Shown here: positions 1 to 7,846 of the stretch, piece by piece
Numbering within the stretch: the stretch's first letter is position 1
How the letters are laid out: each line of letters begins with the position of its first letter
Source: an uncultured Erythrobacter sp.
GTDB taxonomy: Bacteria > Pseudomonadota > Alphaproteobacteria > Sphingomonadales > Sphingomonadaceae
DNA: 64,000 bases
Reading direction: 5' to 3'
NCBI RefSeq assembly: GCF_958304185.1
Contig: NZ_OY284433.1
Span: 1,426,001 to 1,490,000 of the forward strand
The notes under the pieces: generated by a model
Seen by the model: the letters and a program-made list of their open reading frames with translations, nothing else
The model's database searches: none
What the model was told of the DNA's origin: nothing
Position numbers and translations under genes: made by a program

Positions 1-263
1 GCCTCGGCCCCGCCCCAGCCGCGCTTTACGAACATCCACCAGCCAAAGGCGTAGAAAATCATCCCGTGGATGATGTGGCTGGGCGTGTACCAATCGGTGA
101 TATGCTGGCTGTTGCCGCTATCATTGATCTGCCCATGCCACAGCTTGACGTAGCCGCACTCGCAGATCGGCGCGCGGCCCATTGCGAGCAGGATGATGAT
201 GGTGACAGCCGCGATGGCCAGCGAGACGATAACCGTGCGGCGGTTGGGGATGAGCGCGCCCAT
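1..263 (-). CDS. DUF2585 (UPF0314) family membrane protein, 3' end outside window
   Basis: The reverse strand encodes a protein that starts at 263 and runs off the left edge, so only about 87 N-terminal residues are visible. Residues 9-27 form a hydrophobic membrane segment. They are followed by [11 protein letters not shown] and by [15 protein letters not shown], the pattern I associate with the DUF2585 family of alphaproteobacterial inner-membrane proteins. Their function is unknown. The start lies 17 bases beyond the stop of the amidohydrolase gene on the same strand, so co-transcription is possible. Family recognition is by eye. Confidence 0.75.
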   Translation of the reverse strand, partial: MGALIPNRRTVIVSLAIAAVTIIILLAMGRAPICECGYVKLWHGQINDSGNSQHITDWYTPSHIIHGMIFYAFGWWMFVKRGWGGAE

Positions 264-280
264 AAAACCTTAGCGCCCGC

Positions 281-1561
281 TCATTCGATCACACGCCCGC
301 GAACCATCACGAAGTCCACCTCTTCCAGCACGGTAACATCGGCCAGCGGATTGCCGTCGACCGCGATGATATCCGCCGAATAGCCGGGGGCGAGCTTGCC
401 GATCTGGTTGTCCATCCCGAGCACCTTCGCCGCGACGGTGGTCGCGCTGGCGAGGACTTCGCGGTCGGTCATGCCCTGCTTCTTCATCAGCGCCAGTTCC
501 TCGCCATTGCGGCCATGCTGGTAGACGCCTGCGTCGGTGCCGAAGGCGACCGTGACGCCGTATTGGCGCGCGCGGCTGACGAGGCTAGCCATCAGCGGTT
601 GCACCGCACGGATCTTGTCTTCGACCACGGGGGTATAGACGCCCTTGCCCAGCCCTTCGCTCACACCTTCCAGCGCCATCAGCGTCGGCACCAGCACGGT
701 GCCGTTGGCCTTCATCGCCTTGGCAGCGGCTTCATCGAGATAGGTGCCGTGCTCGATTGAATCGATACCCGCTTCGGCGGCCTGCTGGATGCCGCGCGCG
801 CCGTGGGCGTGGGCCATGACCTTGAGGCCGAGCGAGTGCGCGGTGTCGGCAATCGCCTTCATTTCGGCAGGCGTGAAGTGCGCTTCAAGTCCCCGCCCTT
901 GCTGCGAGAGCACGCCGCCGGTCGCAGTGATCTTGATCACATCGGCGCCGTTCTGGCTGGCGAGCCGCACTTTCGCGGCGCATTCGACCGCGCCGGTGCA
1001 GGTGAAGCCAGAATCGAGCAGCTCGTTGACCTCGGAGCGGAAGCCGTTGACGTCGCCGTGCCCGCCGATGATCGCCAGCGCCGGGCCAGCGGCAACAATG
1101 CGCGGCCCCGGCACCATGCCCTCGGCCGTGCCGCGGCGCAGCGAGAACGCCGTGTCACGCCCACTGCCCGCTTCGCGCACCGTGGTGAAGCCTGCCAGCG
1201 CGGTGACGCGGGCGTTCTTGGCACCGACCACGACGCCCCATTCGTCAGGCTCGGTCGCTTCTTTCCAGAAATCGCCGCCCGGATCGCCGGTCAGGTGGGT
1301 GTGGAGGTCGATCAGGCCGGGCAGCACCGTCTTGGTCTTGAGATCAATCTCGCGGTCGGCCGTCACGGCACCGTGGCCGGAGGTGATCGACACGATCCTG
1401 CCATCGGTGACGAGAATGGTCGCAGCCCCGGTCGGCTCGGCAGCGGCATCGGTGATCACCGCGCCAGCGCGGATCGCGACGGTCTCGGCCGCGAGCGGCG
1501 CTGCCATCAGCGTGCCGGTCAGCGTCAGCCCCGCCATCAAACGGTTGCGGAATGCCTGCAT
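281..1561 (-). CDS. Exported metal-dependent amidohydrolase (imidazolonepropionase / Xaa-Pro dipeptidase-like)
   Basis: This 426-residue protein belongs to the amidohydrolase superfamily (M38-like group), which hydrolyses cyclic amides or dipeptide-like substrates. The substrate cannot be told from sequence. Visible metal-site residues are the HTH pair (H87, H89), K210 in DVIKITATGG (the usual carbamylated lysine), H251/H253 in HAHG, H271 in IEHGT and D343 in GTDAG. A hydrophobic N-terminus ending APLAAE is a signal peptide, so it acts in the periplasm. I start at 1561 rather than the in-frame ATG at 1621 because the signal peptide begins there and a purine-rich GGGGAAAG stretch precedes it. 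It is read toward the DUF2585 gene. Confidence 0.85.
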   Translation of the reverse strand: MQAFRNRLMAGLTLTGTLMAAPLAAETVAIRAGAVITDAAAEPTGAATILVTDGRIVSITSGHGAVTADREIDLKTKTVLPGLIDLHTHLTGDPGGDFWKEATEPDEWGVVVGAKNARVTALAGFTTVREAGSGRDTAFSLRRGTAEGMVPGPRIVAAGPALAIIGGHGDVNGFRSEVNELLDSGFTCTGAVECAAKVRLASQNGADVIKITATGGVLSQQGRGLEAHFTPAEMKAIADTAHSLGLKVMAHAHGARGIQQAAEAGIDSIEHGTYLDEAAAKAMKANGTVLVPTLMALEGVSEGLGKGVYTPVVEDKIRAVQPLMASLVSRARQYGVTVAFGTDAGVYQHGRNGEELALMKKQGMTDREVLASATTVAAKVLGMDNQIGKLAPGYSADIIAVDGNPLADVTVLEEVDFVMVRGRVIE

Positions 1562-1691
1562 GATTGTCTTTCCCCTTGCCTCACATGGCCCAGAGGATTG
1601 ATGGCCCGCCCGCGCCGCCAAGGCAAGCGCAGCGGTGAAAATCGCGGGCCATTAAACTATGCGTTTGGGCAAGGGCAGGCGCAGGCGGGCC

Positions 1692-2681
1692 TCAGAAGGT
1701 GTAGGCCATCCCCAACCCGATGATGAACTGGTTGGCATCGCCGCGCTGGGCGGTGAAGGGTGTGTCGGCGCTGTCGCCCAGCAGGCGCGATACGCCACCG
1801 ACCCCGGTGATCGCCCAGCCGCCGCTCAATGGCTTGCCGTCCAAGTCATAGGTCAGGATCGCGACCGTGCCGATGCGGTTCAGCCCGCCATCCGCGCGGA
1901 ACTGCGGCAGTCCGGTGGCCAGCGCCTGTCCGGGGCTGACGGTGAAGTAGTAATCGGCAAAGCTGTCATCGACGAACTCGGCGCTCGCCTGCACCTGCAA
2001 GGCGAAGCTGCGGCCCACCGGCGCGCGGTAGGTGATCTGCGGTTCGACGATCATGCCGTCATGCGCGCCCAGCACATCCCAGCGCGCCTGCACGCCGAAG
2101 CTCAGCTGGTCGAAGGTCTTGAATACATTGGGCAGGGCCACCGCGACATTGCCGCCCACTTCCAGCGCCGCGTCCAGCTTGCCCGCGCGCGCGACCACTT
2201 CGTCGCTGATGCGGTTATTGCGATCATTGCGGAACCGGAACGCCGGGCCAAAGGCGATCCGCGCGCCCTTGCGCGGGCCGAAGGCGGGCTTGGGCGAATT
2301 GATATCGAGCACGAAGCCGGGGCCATTCGGGCTGATCCCGACCCCGCCGACGCGGCCCACGATCAGCGGCAGCGGGAAGGCGATGTAATCATCGGAACCC
2401 GCATAGCTTGGCACCATCCCGACGCCGAGGCCGATGGTCGCCCAGGTCTCGTCAAACACCGGCTTGCTGAAGGAAAACGGCGGCGCACCGGCAAGCGGGG
2501 CTGGTTGGGCGGCTTGGACGGAGACAGCGACCGGCTCGGCTTCCGCCTCGGCTTCGGCGACAACCGCCGCCCCATCAGTCTCGGTTTCGGCGGCGAGGGC
2601 AGGTGCGGCGCCAAAGATTGCGCAGAAGGCGGCCACAGAAACGACAGGCCCAAACGGGCCGAAAGCGGAGCGAAGCGTCAT
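1692..2681 (-). CDS. MipA/OmpV family outer-membrane protein
   Basis: The 329-residue product has a signal peptide ending APALAAE and then a low-complexity Ala/Glu/Val stretch (about residues 33-55). The rest shows alternating beta-strand character and ends in the aromatic GLGMAYTF typical of outer-membrane barrels. The run from WATIGLGVGMVPSYAGSDDY through PLPLIVGRVGG matches the start of MipA/OmpV barrels. Members include the MltA-interacting scaffold MipA and OmpV-type porins, so the exact role (scaffold, porin or adhesin) is open. It is transcribed divergently from crtY. Confidence 0.85.
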   Translation of the reverse strand: MTLRSAFGPFGPVVSVAAFCAIFGAAPALAAETETDGAAVVAEAEAEAEPVAVSVQAAQPAPLAGAPPFSFSKPVFDETWATIGLGVGMVPSYAGSDDYIAFPLPLIVGRVGGVGISPNGPGFVLDINSPKPAFGPRKGARIAFGPAFRFRNDRNNRISDEVVARAGKLDAALEVGGNVAVALPNVFKTFDQLSFGVQARWDVLGAHDGMIVEPQITYRAPVGRSFALQVQASAEFVDDSFADYYFTVSPGQALATGLPQFRADGGLNRIGTVAILTYDLDGKPLSGGWAITGVGGVSRLLGDSADTPFTAQRGDANQFIIGLGMAYTF

Positions 2682-2814
2682 GGGGTTGCGATCCTTATGA
2701 GCGTGATTTTCAAGCTAAACTCGCGCGCGCCTTATTATTTCCGCGTGATGTTGCAACATCCGATTTACGCTGCAAGATTGCCGTTCGGCTCGCCCTCGCC
2801 TAGGGCAATGAGGC
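2682..2814. promoter_or_regulatory. Divergent mipA-like / crtY intergenic region with 14-bp perfect palindrome
   Basis: The 133-bp region separates two divergent genes and must hold both promoters. It is AT-richer than the flanks. Positions 2747-2760 read GATGTTGCAACATC, a perfect 14-bp palindrome and a plausible operator for a dimeric regulator of the carotenoid operon or the barrel gene. No clear -35/-10 pair could be assigned. Confidence 0.4.
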
Positions 2815-4062
2815 ATGGTCGATTCACCGCAAGCTACAGGCACGCCGAACGCCGATTCCCATGACGTGATCATCGTCGGGGGCGGGCTGGCGGGCGGGCT
2901 GATCGCGCTGGCGCTGCACCGCCATGCACCGGACTGCCGCTTCGTGGTGATCGAGGCCGGGCGCAGCTTTGGCGGGCATCACCGCTGGAGCTGGTTCGAA
3001 ACCGACATCCGCCCCAAGGCGCGCACGCTGATGGCGGGCTTCGATCTCAATGGCTGGGACGAAGGCTATGACATCACCTTCCCAAGCCTCGGCCGCACTT
3101 TACCGACGTCGTATCGCTCACTCGCCAGCGCCGAATTCCACGCCAAGCTGATCGCCGAACTCCCGGCGGAGCGCGTGCTGCTGGAAACCAAGGCCGCTTC
3201 GCTCGACGCTGGCGGCGTGACGCTGGCAGACGGCACGCGGCTCGCGGCCAAGCGCGTGATCGATTGCCGGCCGTTCAAGCCGTCCAAGGCGCTGTCGGGC
3301 GGCTGGCAGGTGTTCCTCGGCCAGCAGTTCCGCTGCGAGACGCCCCACGGCCTCACCCGGCCCATCATCATGGATGCGAGCGTCGACCAGCTCGCCCCGC
3401 ACGGCAACGGCGCGGCCTACCGCTTCGTCTATGTCCTGCCGCTCTCGCCCACCGATGTGTTCATCGAGGACACCTACTACGCCGACCAGCCCAAGATGGA
3501 CGCTGACGTGCTGAAAGGCCGGGTTGCCGAGTACGCCCATCGCAACGGATGGAAGGGCGAGATCGTCGATCAGGAGGCGGGCATCCTGCCGGTGATCTCG
3601 GGCGGCGATATCAATGCCGCACTAGCCGAAGTCGCTATCCCCGGCGTCGCGCTGGCGGGCGCGCGCGGCGGGTTTTCGCATCCGCTCACGAGCTACACCC
3701 TGCCGTTTGCCGTCGATAATGCGCTCGCGATCGCGCATCTGATCGCCAGCCGTCCGGCGCTGGCGGGCGAGGCGCTTGCCGATTTCTGCAAGCGCCGGTC
3801 CAAGCGGCACTGGCGCACCACCGCCTATTACCGGATGCTCAGCCGGATGCTGTTCGAAGCGGCCGAGCCGGACAAGCGCGTGGTGGTGTTCGAACATTTC
3901 TACGCCCTGCAAGGCAAACTGGTCGAGCGATTCTACGCCGGTCGTTCCACTTGGCCGGATCGGCTGCGCATCCTGACGGGCAAGCCGCCCGTAGCTATCC
4001 CGCGCGCGATCCGTGCGCTGTTTTCCTCAGGTAAGCCTCTCAACATGGAGACCCCGGCATGA
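2815..4062 (+). CDS. crtY: Lycopene beta-cyclase
   Basis: CrtY cyclises the ends of lycopene into the beta-ionone rings of beta-carotene. The 415-residue protein has the N-terminal dinucleotide motif DVIIVGGGLAGG (from about residue 17), then GRSFGGHHRWSWF, the signature of Gram-negative CrtY-type cyclases. Further family features are DCRPF near residue 150 and ARGGFSHPLTSYTLPFA around residue 285. Length fits the family (about 380-420). The enzyme is expected at the inner membrane. The gene opens the crt operon and overlaps crtI by four bases (ATGA), which suggests translational coupling. Confidence 0.95.
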   Translation: MVDSPQATGTPNADSHDVIIVGGGLAGGLIALALHRHAPDCRFVVIEAGRSFGGHHRWSWFETDIRPKARTLMAGFDLNGWDEGYDITFPSLGRTLPTSYRSLASAEFHAKLIAELPAERVLLETKAASLDAGGVTLADGTRLAAKRVIDCRPFKPSKALSGGWQVFLGQQFRCETPHGLTRPIIMDASVDQLAPHGNGAAYRFVYVLPLSPTDVFIEDTYYADQPKMDADVLKGRVAEYAHRNGWKGEIVDQEAGILPVISGGDINAALAEVAIPGVALAGARGGFSHPLTSYTLPFAVDNALAIAHLIASRPALAGEALADFCKRRSKRHWRTTAYYRMLSRMLFEAAEPDKRVVVFEHFYALQGKLVERFYAGRSTWPDRLRILTGKPPVAIPRAIRALFSSGKPLNMETPA

Positions 4063-5621
4063 ACGCCGATGTGAAGATCAACATCCCCGGCGCGAAGGGT
4101 ATCAACCCCGCGATGGCCGAACGTTATGCGGGCAAGACCGCCTGCGTCATCGGCGCGGGCTTTGGCGGCATGGCGCTGGCCGTGCGGCTGCAATCGGCAG
4201 GCATCGCCACCACAGTGATCGAGAGCCGCGACAAGCCCGGCGGGCGCGCCTATTTCTGGGAGCGCGATGGCTTCACTTTTGATGGCGGGCCGACCGTGAT
4301 CACCGATCCGCCGTGCCTTGAAGAACTCTGGGCGCTGACCGGCCATGACATCGCCGAAGATGTCGAGCTGATGAAGGTCATGCCGTTCTACCGCCTCAAC
4401 TGGCCCGACGGCACCAACTTCGAATATTCGAACGACGAAGAAAGCCTCAACTCCGAGATCGCCAAGCTGAACCCGGCGGACGTTGCCGGTTACGCACGCT
4501 TCCTCGAATATTCGGCCCGCGTGTATGAAGAAGGCTACCTGAAGCTCGGCACCAAGCCGTTCCTCGATTTCAAGTCGATGCTGAAAGCCGCCCCTGCCCT
4601 GATCAAGGAACAGGCCTGGCGCTCGGTCTATTCGATGGTGTCGAGCTACATCGAACACCCCAAGCTGCGCGAAGCCTTCAGCTTCCACTCGCTGCTGGTC
4701 GGCGGCAACCCGATGAACACCTCGTCGATTTACGCCCTGATCCACAAGCTGGAGAAGGACGGCGGCGTATGGTGGGCGCGCGGCGGCACCAACCGCCTGA
4801 TCGCGGGCATGGTGCGCCACTTCGAGCGCCTCGGCGGCACAATGATCGTCGGCGATCCGGTGGTGCAGGTCCACACGCTGGGCACCAAGGCGACCGAGGT
4901 TGAGACCAAGAGCGGCTTCCGCCAGCGCTTCGATGCGGTCGCCTCGAACGCCGACATCATGCATTCCTACAAGGACCTGCTGTCCGGCTCCGAGCGCGGC
5001 AAGAAGATGGCCAAGAGCCTCAACCGCAAGAGCTTCAGCCCCTCGCTGTTCGTGGTGCATTTCGGGCTTGAGGGCACTTGGCCCGGCATCCCGCACCACA
5101 TGATCCTGTTCGCCAAGCGCTACAAAGGCCTGCTCGACGACATCTACAAGAACGGCGTGGTGCCGGAAGATTTCGCCATCTATCTCCACCACCCGACCGT
5201 GACCGATCCGAGCATGGCGCCCGCGGGCAAGAGCACCTTCTACGCACTCGTGCCCGTCAGCCACATGGGCAAGATGCCGCTCGATTGGGACGAAGTCGGA
5301 CCGAAGCTGGAAAAGATGATCCTCGACGAGCTGGGCCGCCGATTGATCCCCGACATCCATAACCGGATCATCACCAAGTTCAGCTACGCGCCCAAGGACT
5401 TCAAGCAGGACCTCAACGCCCACATGGGCAGCGCCTTCAGCCTTGAGCCGGTGCTGTGGCAAAGCGCCTACCTGCGCGGCCACAACCGCGATGACGTGAT
5501 CGACAACTACTACCTCGTCGGCGCCGGCACCCACCCGGGCGCGGGCATCCCCGGCGTGGTCGGCAGCGCCAAGGCGACGGCGGGCCTGATGCTGGAGGAT
5601 CTGGCGAAGGTGGGTTCGTGA
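4059..5621 (+). CDS. crtI: Phytoene desaturase
   Basis: CrtI is the FAD-dependent bacterial desaturase that converts phytoene to lycopene in successive steps, the substrate for CrtY next door. The 520-residue product shows the FAD-binding CVIGAGFGGMALAVRL near residue 30, the FDGGPTVITDP segment that follows, and the C-terminal PGAGIPGVVGSAKATA signature. Length is as expected. The start overlaps the crtY stop. Its own stop codon at 5619-5621 touches the left arm of an inverted repeat, so the next gene appears to have been inserted directly behind it. Confidence 0.96.
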   Translation: MNADVKINIPGAKGINPAMAERYAGKTACVIGAGFGGMALAVRLQSAGIATTVIESRDKPGGRAYFWERDGFTFDGGPTVITDPPCLEELWALTGHDIAEDVELMKVMPFYRLNWPDGTNFEYSNDEESLNSEIAKLNPADVAGYARFLEYSARVYEEGYLKLGTKPFLDFKSMLKAAPALIKEQAWRSVYSMVSSYIEHPKLREAFSFHSLLVGGNPMNTSSIYALIHKLEKDGGVWWARGGTNRLIAGMVRHFERLGGTMIVGDPVVQVHTLGTKATEVETKSGFRQRFDAVASNADIMHSYKDLLSGSERGKKMAKSLNRKSFSPSLFVVHFGLEGTWPGIPHHMILFAKRYKGLLDDIYKNGVVPEDFAIYLHHPTVTDPSMAPAGKSTFYALVPVSHMGKMPLDWDEVGPKLEKMILDELGRRLIPDIHNRIITKFSYAPKDFKQDLNAHMGSAFSLEPVLWQSAYLRGHNRDDVIDNYYLVGAGTHPGAGIPGVVGSAKATAGLMLEDLAKVGS

Positions 5622-5670
5622 TCCTCCCCGGAACGGGGAGGGGGACCATGCGCAGCATGGTGGAGGGGCA
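5621..5670 (+). repeat. Left arm of 50-bp inverted repeat flanking DUF559 gene
   Basis: This 50-bp arm begins ATCCTCCCCGGAACGGGGAG and ends GTGGAGGGGCA. Its reverse complement matches 6044-6093 at 49 of 50 positions. Each arm has internal dyads (CTCCCCGGAACGGGGAG and CCATGCGCAGCATGG), so it can fold into two small hairpins. Confidence 0.9.
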
Positions 5671-5676
5671 GGTGCC

Positions 5677-6099
5677 GTGATTTACGGCCCGCGCGACACG
5701 TTGAAACGTGCGCGCAAGCTGCGCAGCGAGATGTCATTGCCCGAAACGATGCTATGGCGGGAACTGCGCAAGCGGCCAGGCGGTCACAAGTTTCGTCGCC
5801 AGCATCCGGCTGGAGTATTTGTGCTCGATTTCTACTGCGCCAAGGCACGGCTCGATCTTGAGGTGGACGGCTGGGTTCACAACAGGCCGGCGCGCGCAGA
5901 GCAGGATCGAAACCGCTCGAATTTTCTCAGCTCGCAGGGCATTGCCACCACGCGCGTCCCGGCACAAAGGGTGCTCGAAGACTTGGAAGCTGTCGTTAGG
6001 CGGATTGTCGTGATTTGTGACGAACGGATTGAGAAACTGATGGTGCCCCTCCACCATGCTCCGCATGGTCCCCCTCCCCGTTCCGGGGAGGATTCATGA
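5677..6099 (+). CDS. DUF559 (Vsr-like endonuclease fold) protein
   Basis: The 140-residue product matches the DUF559 pattern: LPETMLWRELR, then GHKFRRQHPAG, VLDFYCAKARLDLEVDG, and a late TRVPAQRVLEDLE. DUF559 is thought to share the restriction-endonuclease fold of Vsr. DFYC and EVDG would carry the acidic metal ligands. The cellular function is unknown. The start is a GTG. The last 18 or so residues are encoded by the right arm of a 50-bp inverted repeat and are probably not part of the ancestral domain. The stop overlaps the next gene's ATG. The gene interrupts the crt operon between crtI and the LOG-like gene, which looks like a mobile insertion. Confidence 0.8.
   Translation: MIYGPRDTLKRARKLRSEMSLPETMLWRELRKRPGGHKFRRQHPAGVFVLDFYCAKARLDLEVDGWVHNRPARAEQDRNRSNFLSSQGIATTRVPAQRVLEDLEAVVRRIVVICDERIEKLMVPLHHAPHGPPPRSGEDS
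6044..6093 (-). repeat. Right arm of 50-bp inverted repeat flanking DUF559 gene
   Basis: The arm matches the reverse complement of 5621-5670 with a single G/C difference. It encodes the C-terminus of the DUF559 protein and stops three bases before the ATG of the downstream gene, so it also supplies the GGGGAGGA ribosome-binding sequence for that gene. Confidence 0.9.
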
Positions 6100-6677
6100 A
6101 ACGTCTCGCTGTCTATTGCGGCTCGGCCTCGCCCGAAGACCCGCGTTATGTCCAGCTGGCCTATGATGTCGGCGCGGAACTGGCCGCGCGCGGGATCGGC
6201 CTCGTCTATGGTGGCGGCAAGCTTGGCCTGATGGGCGCGGTTGCCAAGGGCGCGAAGGATGCGGGCGGCGAGGTGATCGGCATCATCCCCGAGCATCTGG
6301 TGAAGGCCGAAGTTGCCAACCACGATTGCGATGAACTCGTCACCGTCAGCGGGATGCACGAACGCAAGCAGCGCTTCACCGATCTGTCGGACGGCTTCGT
6401 CACCATCCCCGGCGGGGTCGGCACGATGGACGAGCTGTGGGAAGCGATGAGCTGGTCGCAGCTGGGCTATCACACCAAGCCGGTGGGCCTGCTCAATGCT
6501 TTCGGCTTCTACGACCACCTGCTCGCCTTCAACGCCAAGATGGCCGAGGTCGGCTTTGTCCGCCCCGCGCATCAGAACATCCTGATCGCGGCGACGTCGA
6601 TCCACGAACTGCTCGCCAAGATGGAAGCCTATCAGCCGCACACGCCGATCTTCCGCATGAAGGCCGAGGAGCTGTAA
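6096..6677 (+). CDS. LOG family protein (TIGR00730-type; cytokinin-riboside phosphate phosphoribohydrolase-like)
   Basis: The 193-residue protein has the Rossmann-like lysine-decarboxylase-fold of the LOG family: MKRLAVYCGSASP at the start, GLVYGGGKLGLMGAVA around residue 35, and the diagnostic PGGVGTMDELWEA near residue 108. LOG enzymes cleave nucleoside 5'-monophosphates to free base and ribose phosphate. In bacteria the physiological substrate is often unknown (AMP or modified nucleotides). The gene sits between crtI and crtB and has an excellent Shine-Dalgarno inside the flanking repeat. Presence in a carotenoid operon suggests co-expression, not a known pathway role. Confidence 0.88.
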   Translation: MKRLAVYCGSASPEDPRYVQLAYDVGAELAARGIGLVYGGGKLGLMGAVAKGAKDAGGEVIGIIPEHLVKAEVANHDCDELVTVSGMHERKQRFTDLSDGFVTIPGGVGTMDELWEAMSWSQLGYHTKPVGLLNAFGFYDHLLAFNAKMAEVGFVRPAHQNILIAATSIHELLAKMEAYQPHTPIFRMKAEEL

Positions 6678-6694
6678 TGTTTCCGGTAGTGTGC

Positions 6695-6754
6695 GTCCCC
6701 GCGCAGGCGGGGACCTCTCGCCAATTTGCACGAGATCCCCGCCTGCGCGGGGAC
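6695..6754. repeat. Intergenic hairpin repeat between LOG-like gene and crtB
   Basis: Two arms, 6695-6720 (starting GTCCCCGCGCAGGCGGGGAC) and 6731-6754, are inverted copies separated by a 10-base loop. They differ only by small changes, and each arm is itself partly palindromic. This is a REP-like element in the 91-bp gap upstream of crtB. It could attenuate or stabilise the crt transcript. Confidence 0.8.
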
Positions 6755-6768
6755 TCGCATGGGCTGAA

Positions 6769-7731
6769 ATGACCGATGTCACCACCCGCGCCGCGCTGGT
6801 CGAACACGCGCGGCTGTCGATCAAGCGCGGCTCGCAGAGCTTTTCTGCGGCGGCGCGCCTGTTCGACAAGGAGACCCGCGAGCGGGCGTGGCTGCTCTAC
6901 GCGTGGTGCCGCCGGGCGGATGACATTGCCGACAATCAGGACATGGGCGGTGAACTCGGCGATCAGACCGACCTCGCCGAACGCCTCGCGCTGATCCGCC
7001 GCCTGACTGCGCTGGCCTTCGCAGGCGAGCCGACCGGCGATCCGGCCTTCGATGCGCTGGGCGTGGTCGCCGCCGAGGTGGGCCTCACCCCGCAGATGGC
7101 CGAGGATGTGATCGCGGGCTTCCAATTGGACGCCGAAGACTGGCGCCCGCGCACCGAAGCCGACATGCTGCGCTATTGCTACCATGTGGCGGGCGCGGTG
7201 GGCGTGATGATGGCGGTGGTGATGGGGGTCTCGCCTGAGGATCAGGAGACGCTCGACCGCGCAAACGATCTGGGCCTCGCCTTCCAGCTGTCGAACATCG
7301 CCCGCGACATTGTCGAGGATGATGCGGTGGGCCGCTGTTACTTGCCCGAAATCTGGCTGGTCGAGCAGGATATCGAGCCCGGTCAGCACACCAAACCGCA
7401 CCACCGCAAGGAACTCGCCGCGATGACCGCGCGGCTGGTCGCGCTGGTGGAGAAGCACGAGGCGGCGGCGCGGGTGGGCGCGGCCAAGCTACCCTTCCGC
7501 AGCCGCTGGGCGGTGCTGTCTGCGGCGCGCATCTACGGGGCGATCGGGCGCAAGGTGCGCAAGCGCGGGCCTGAGGCCTGGGCCAGCCGCACCTATGTCC
7601 CCCGCGCGGAAAAGGCGCTGTACGGCGTGCGCGCGTTCCTCTCAGCGGTGATCAACCGCGAGAAGATGCCCGCAGGCGGCATCCACTGGGGCATCGCCGA
7701 TTATCGGCCATCCACCCCGCCCCGGGCTTGA
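6769..7731 (+). CDS. crtB: Phytoene synthase
   Basis: CrtB condenses two geranylgeranyl diphosphates to phytoene, the first committed carotenoid step. From the ATG at 6769 it encodes 320 residues. It has the two aspartate-rich Mg-diphosphate motifs, RRADDIAD near residue 45 and RDIVEDDAVGRCYLP near residue 180, and the N-terminal KRGSQSFSAAARLF segment of squalene/phytoene synthases. The longer reading frame beginning at 6691 runs through the hairpin repeat and was not used. The stop codon lies inside the next intergenic repeat. With crtY and crtI it completes a route from GGPP to beta-carotene. Confidence 0.95.
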   Translation: MTDVTTRAALVEHARLSIKRGSQSFSAAARLFDKETRERAWLLYAWCRRADDIADNQDMGGELGDQTDLAERLALIRRLTALAFAGEPTGDPAFDALGVVAAEVGLTPQMAEDVIAGFQLDAEDWRPRTEADMLRYCYHVAGAVGVMMAVVMGVSPEDQETLDRANDLGLAFQLSNIARDIVEDDAVGRCYLPEIWLVEQDIEPGQHTKPHHRKELAAMTARLVALVEKHEAAARVGAAKLPFRSRWAVLSAARIYGAIGRKVRKRGPEAWASRTYVPRAEKALYGVRAFLSAVINREKMPAGGIHWGIADYRPSTPPRA

Positions 7732-7797
7732 CCCGGGGCCCCGCTTCTTCATGGGCGAGAATATAAGCTGGGTCCCGGGTCAGGCCCGGGACGGGGA
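7714..7797. repeat. Inverted GC-rich repeat overlapping the end of crtB
   Basis: Two inverted copies of a unit of the type CCCCGGGCTTGACCCGGGG (left, from 7714; right, ending about 7797) surround about 30 bases. The TGA of crtB (7729-7731) is the TGA of the left unit, so the repeat forms the gene's 3' end. It may act as a transcript-end structure. Confidence 0.75.
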
Positions 7798-7846
7798 TGG
7801 TGTCAGACAGTTTCCTTTGCAACCAAGCCGCGCTAATCCCACCGGC

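Noticed and set aside
3933-5534. Long open frame antisense to crtI (533 codons)
   Set aside because: It lies entirely opposite crtY/crtI, whose motifs are unambiguous. GC-rich codon bias leaves the antisense frame open, and no domain is recognisable.
6691-6768. N-terminal extension of crtB
   Set aside because: The extra residues are encoded by the hairpin repeat. CrtB homology begins just after the ATG at 6769.
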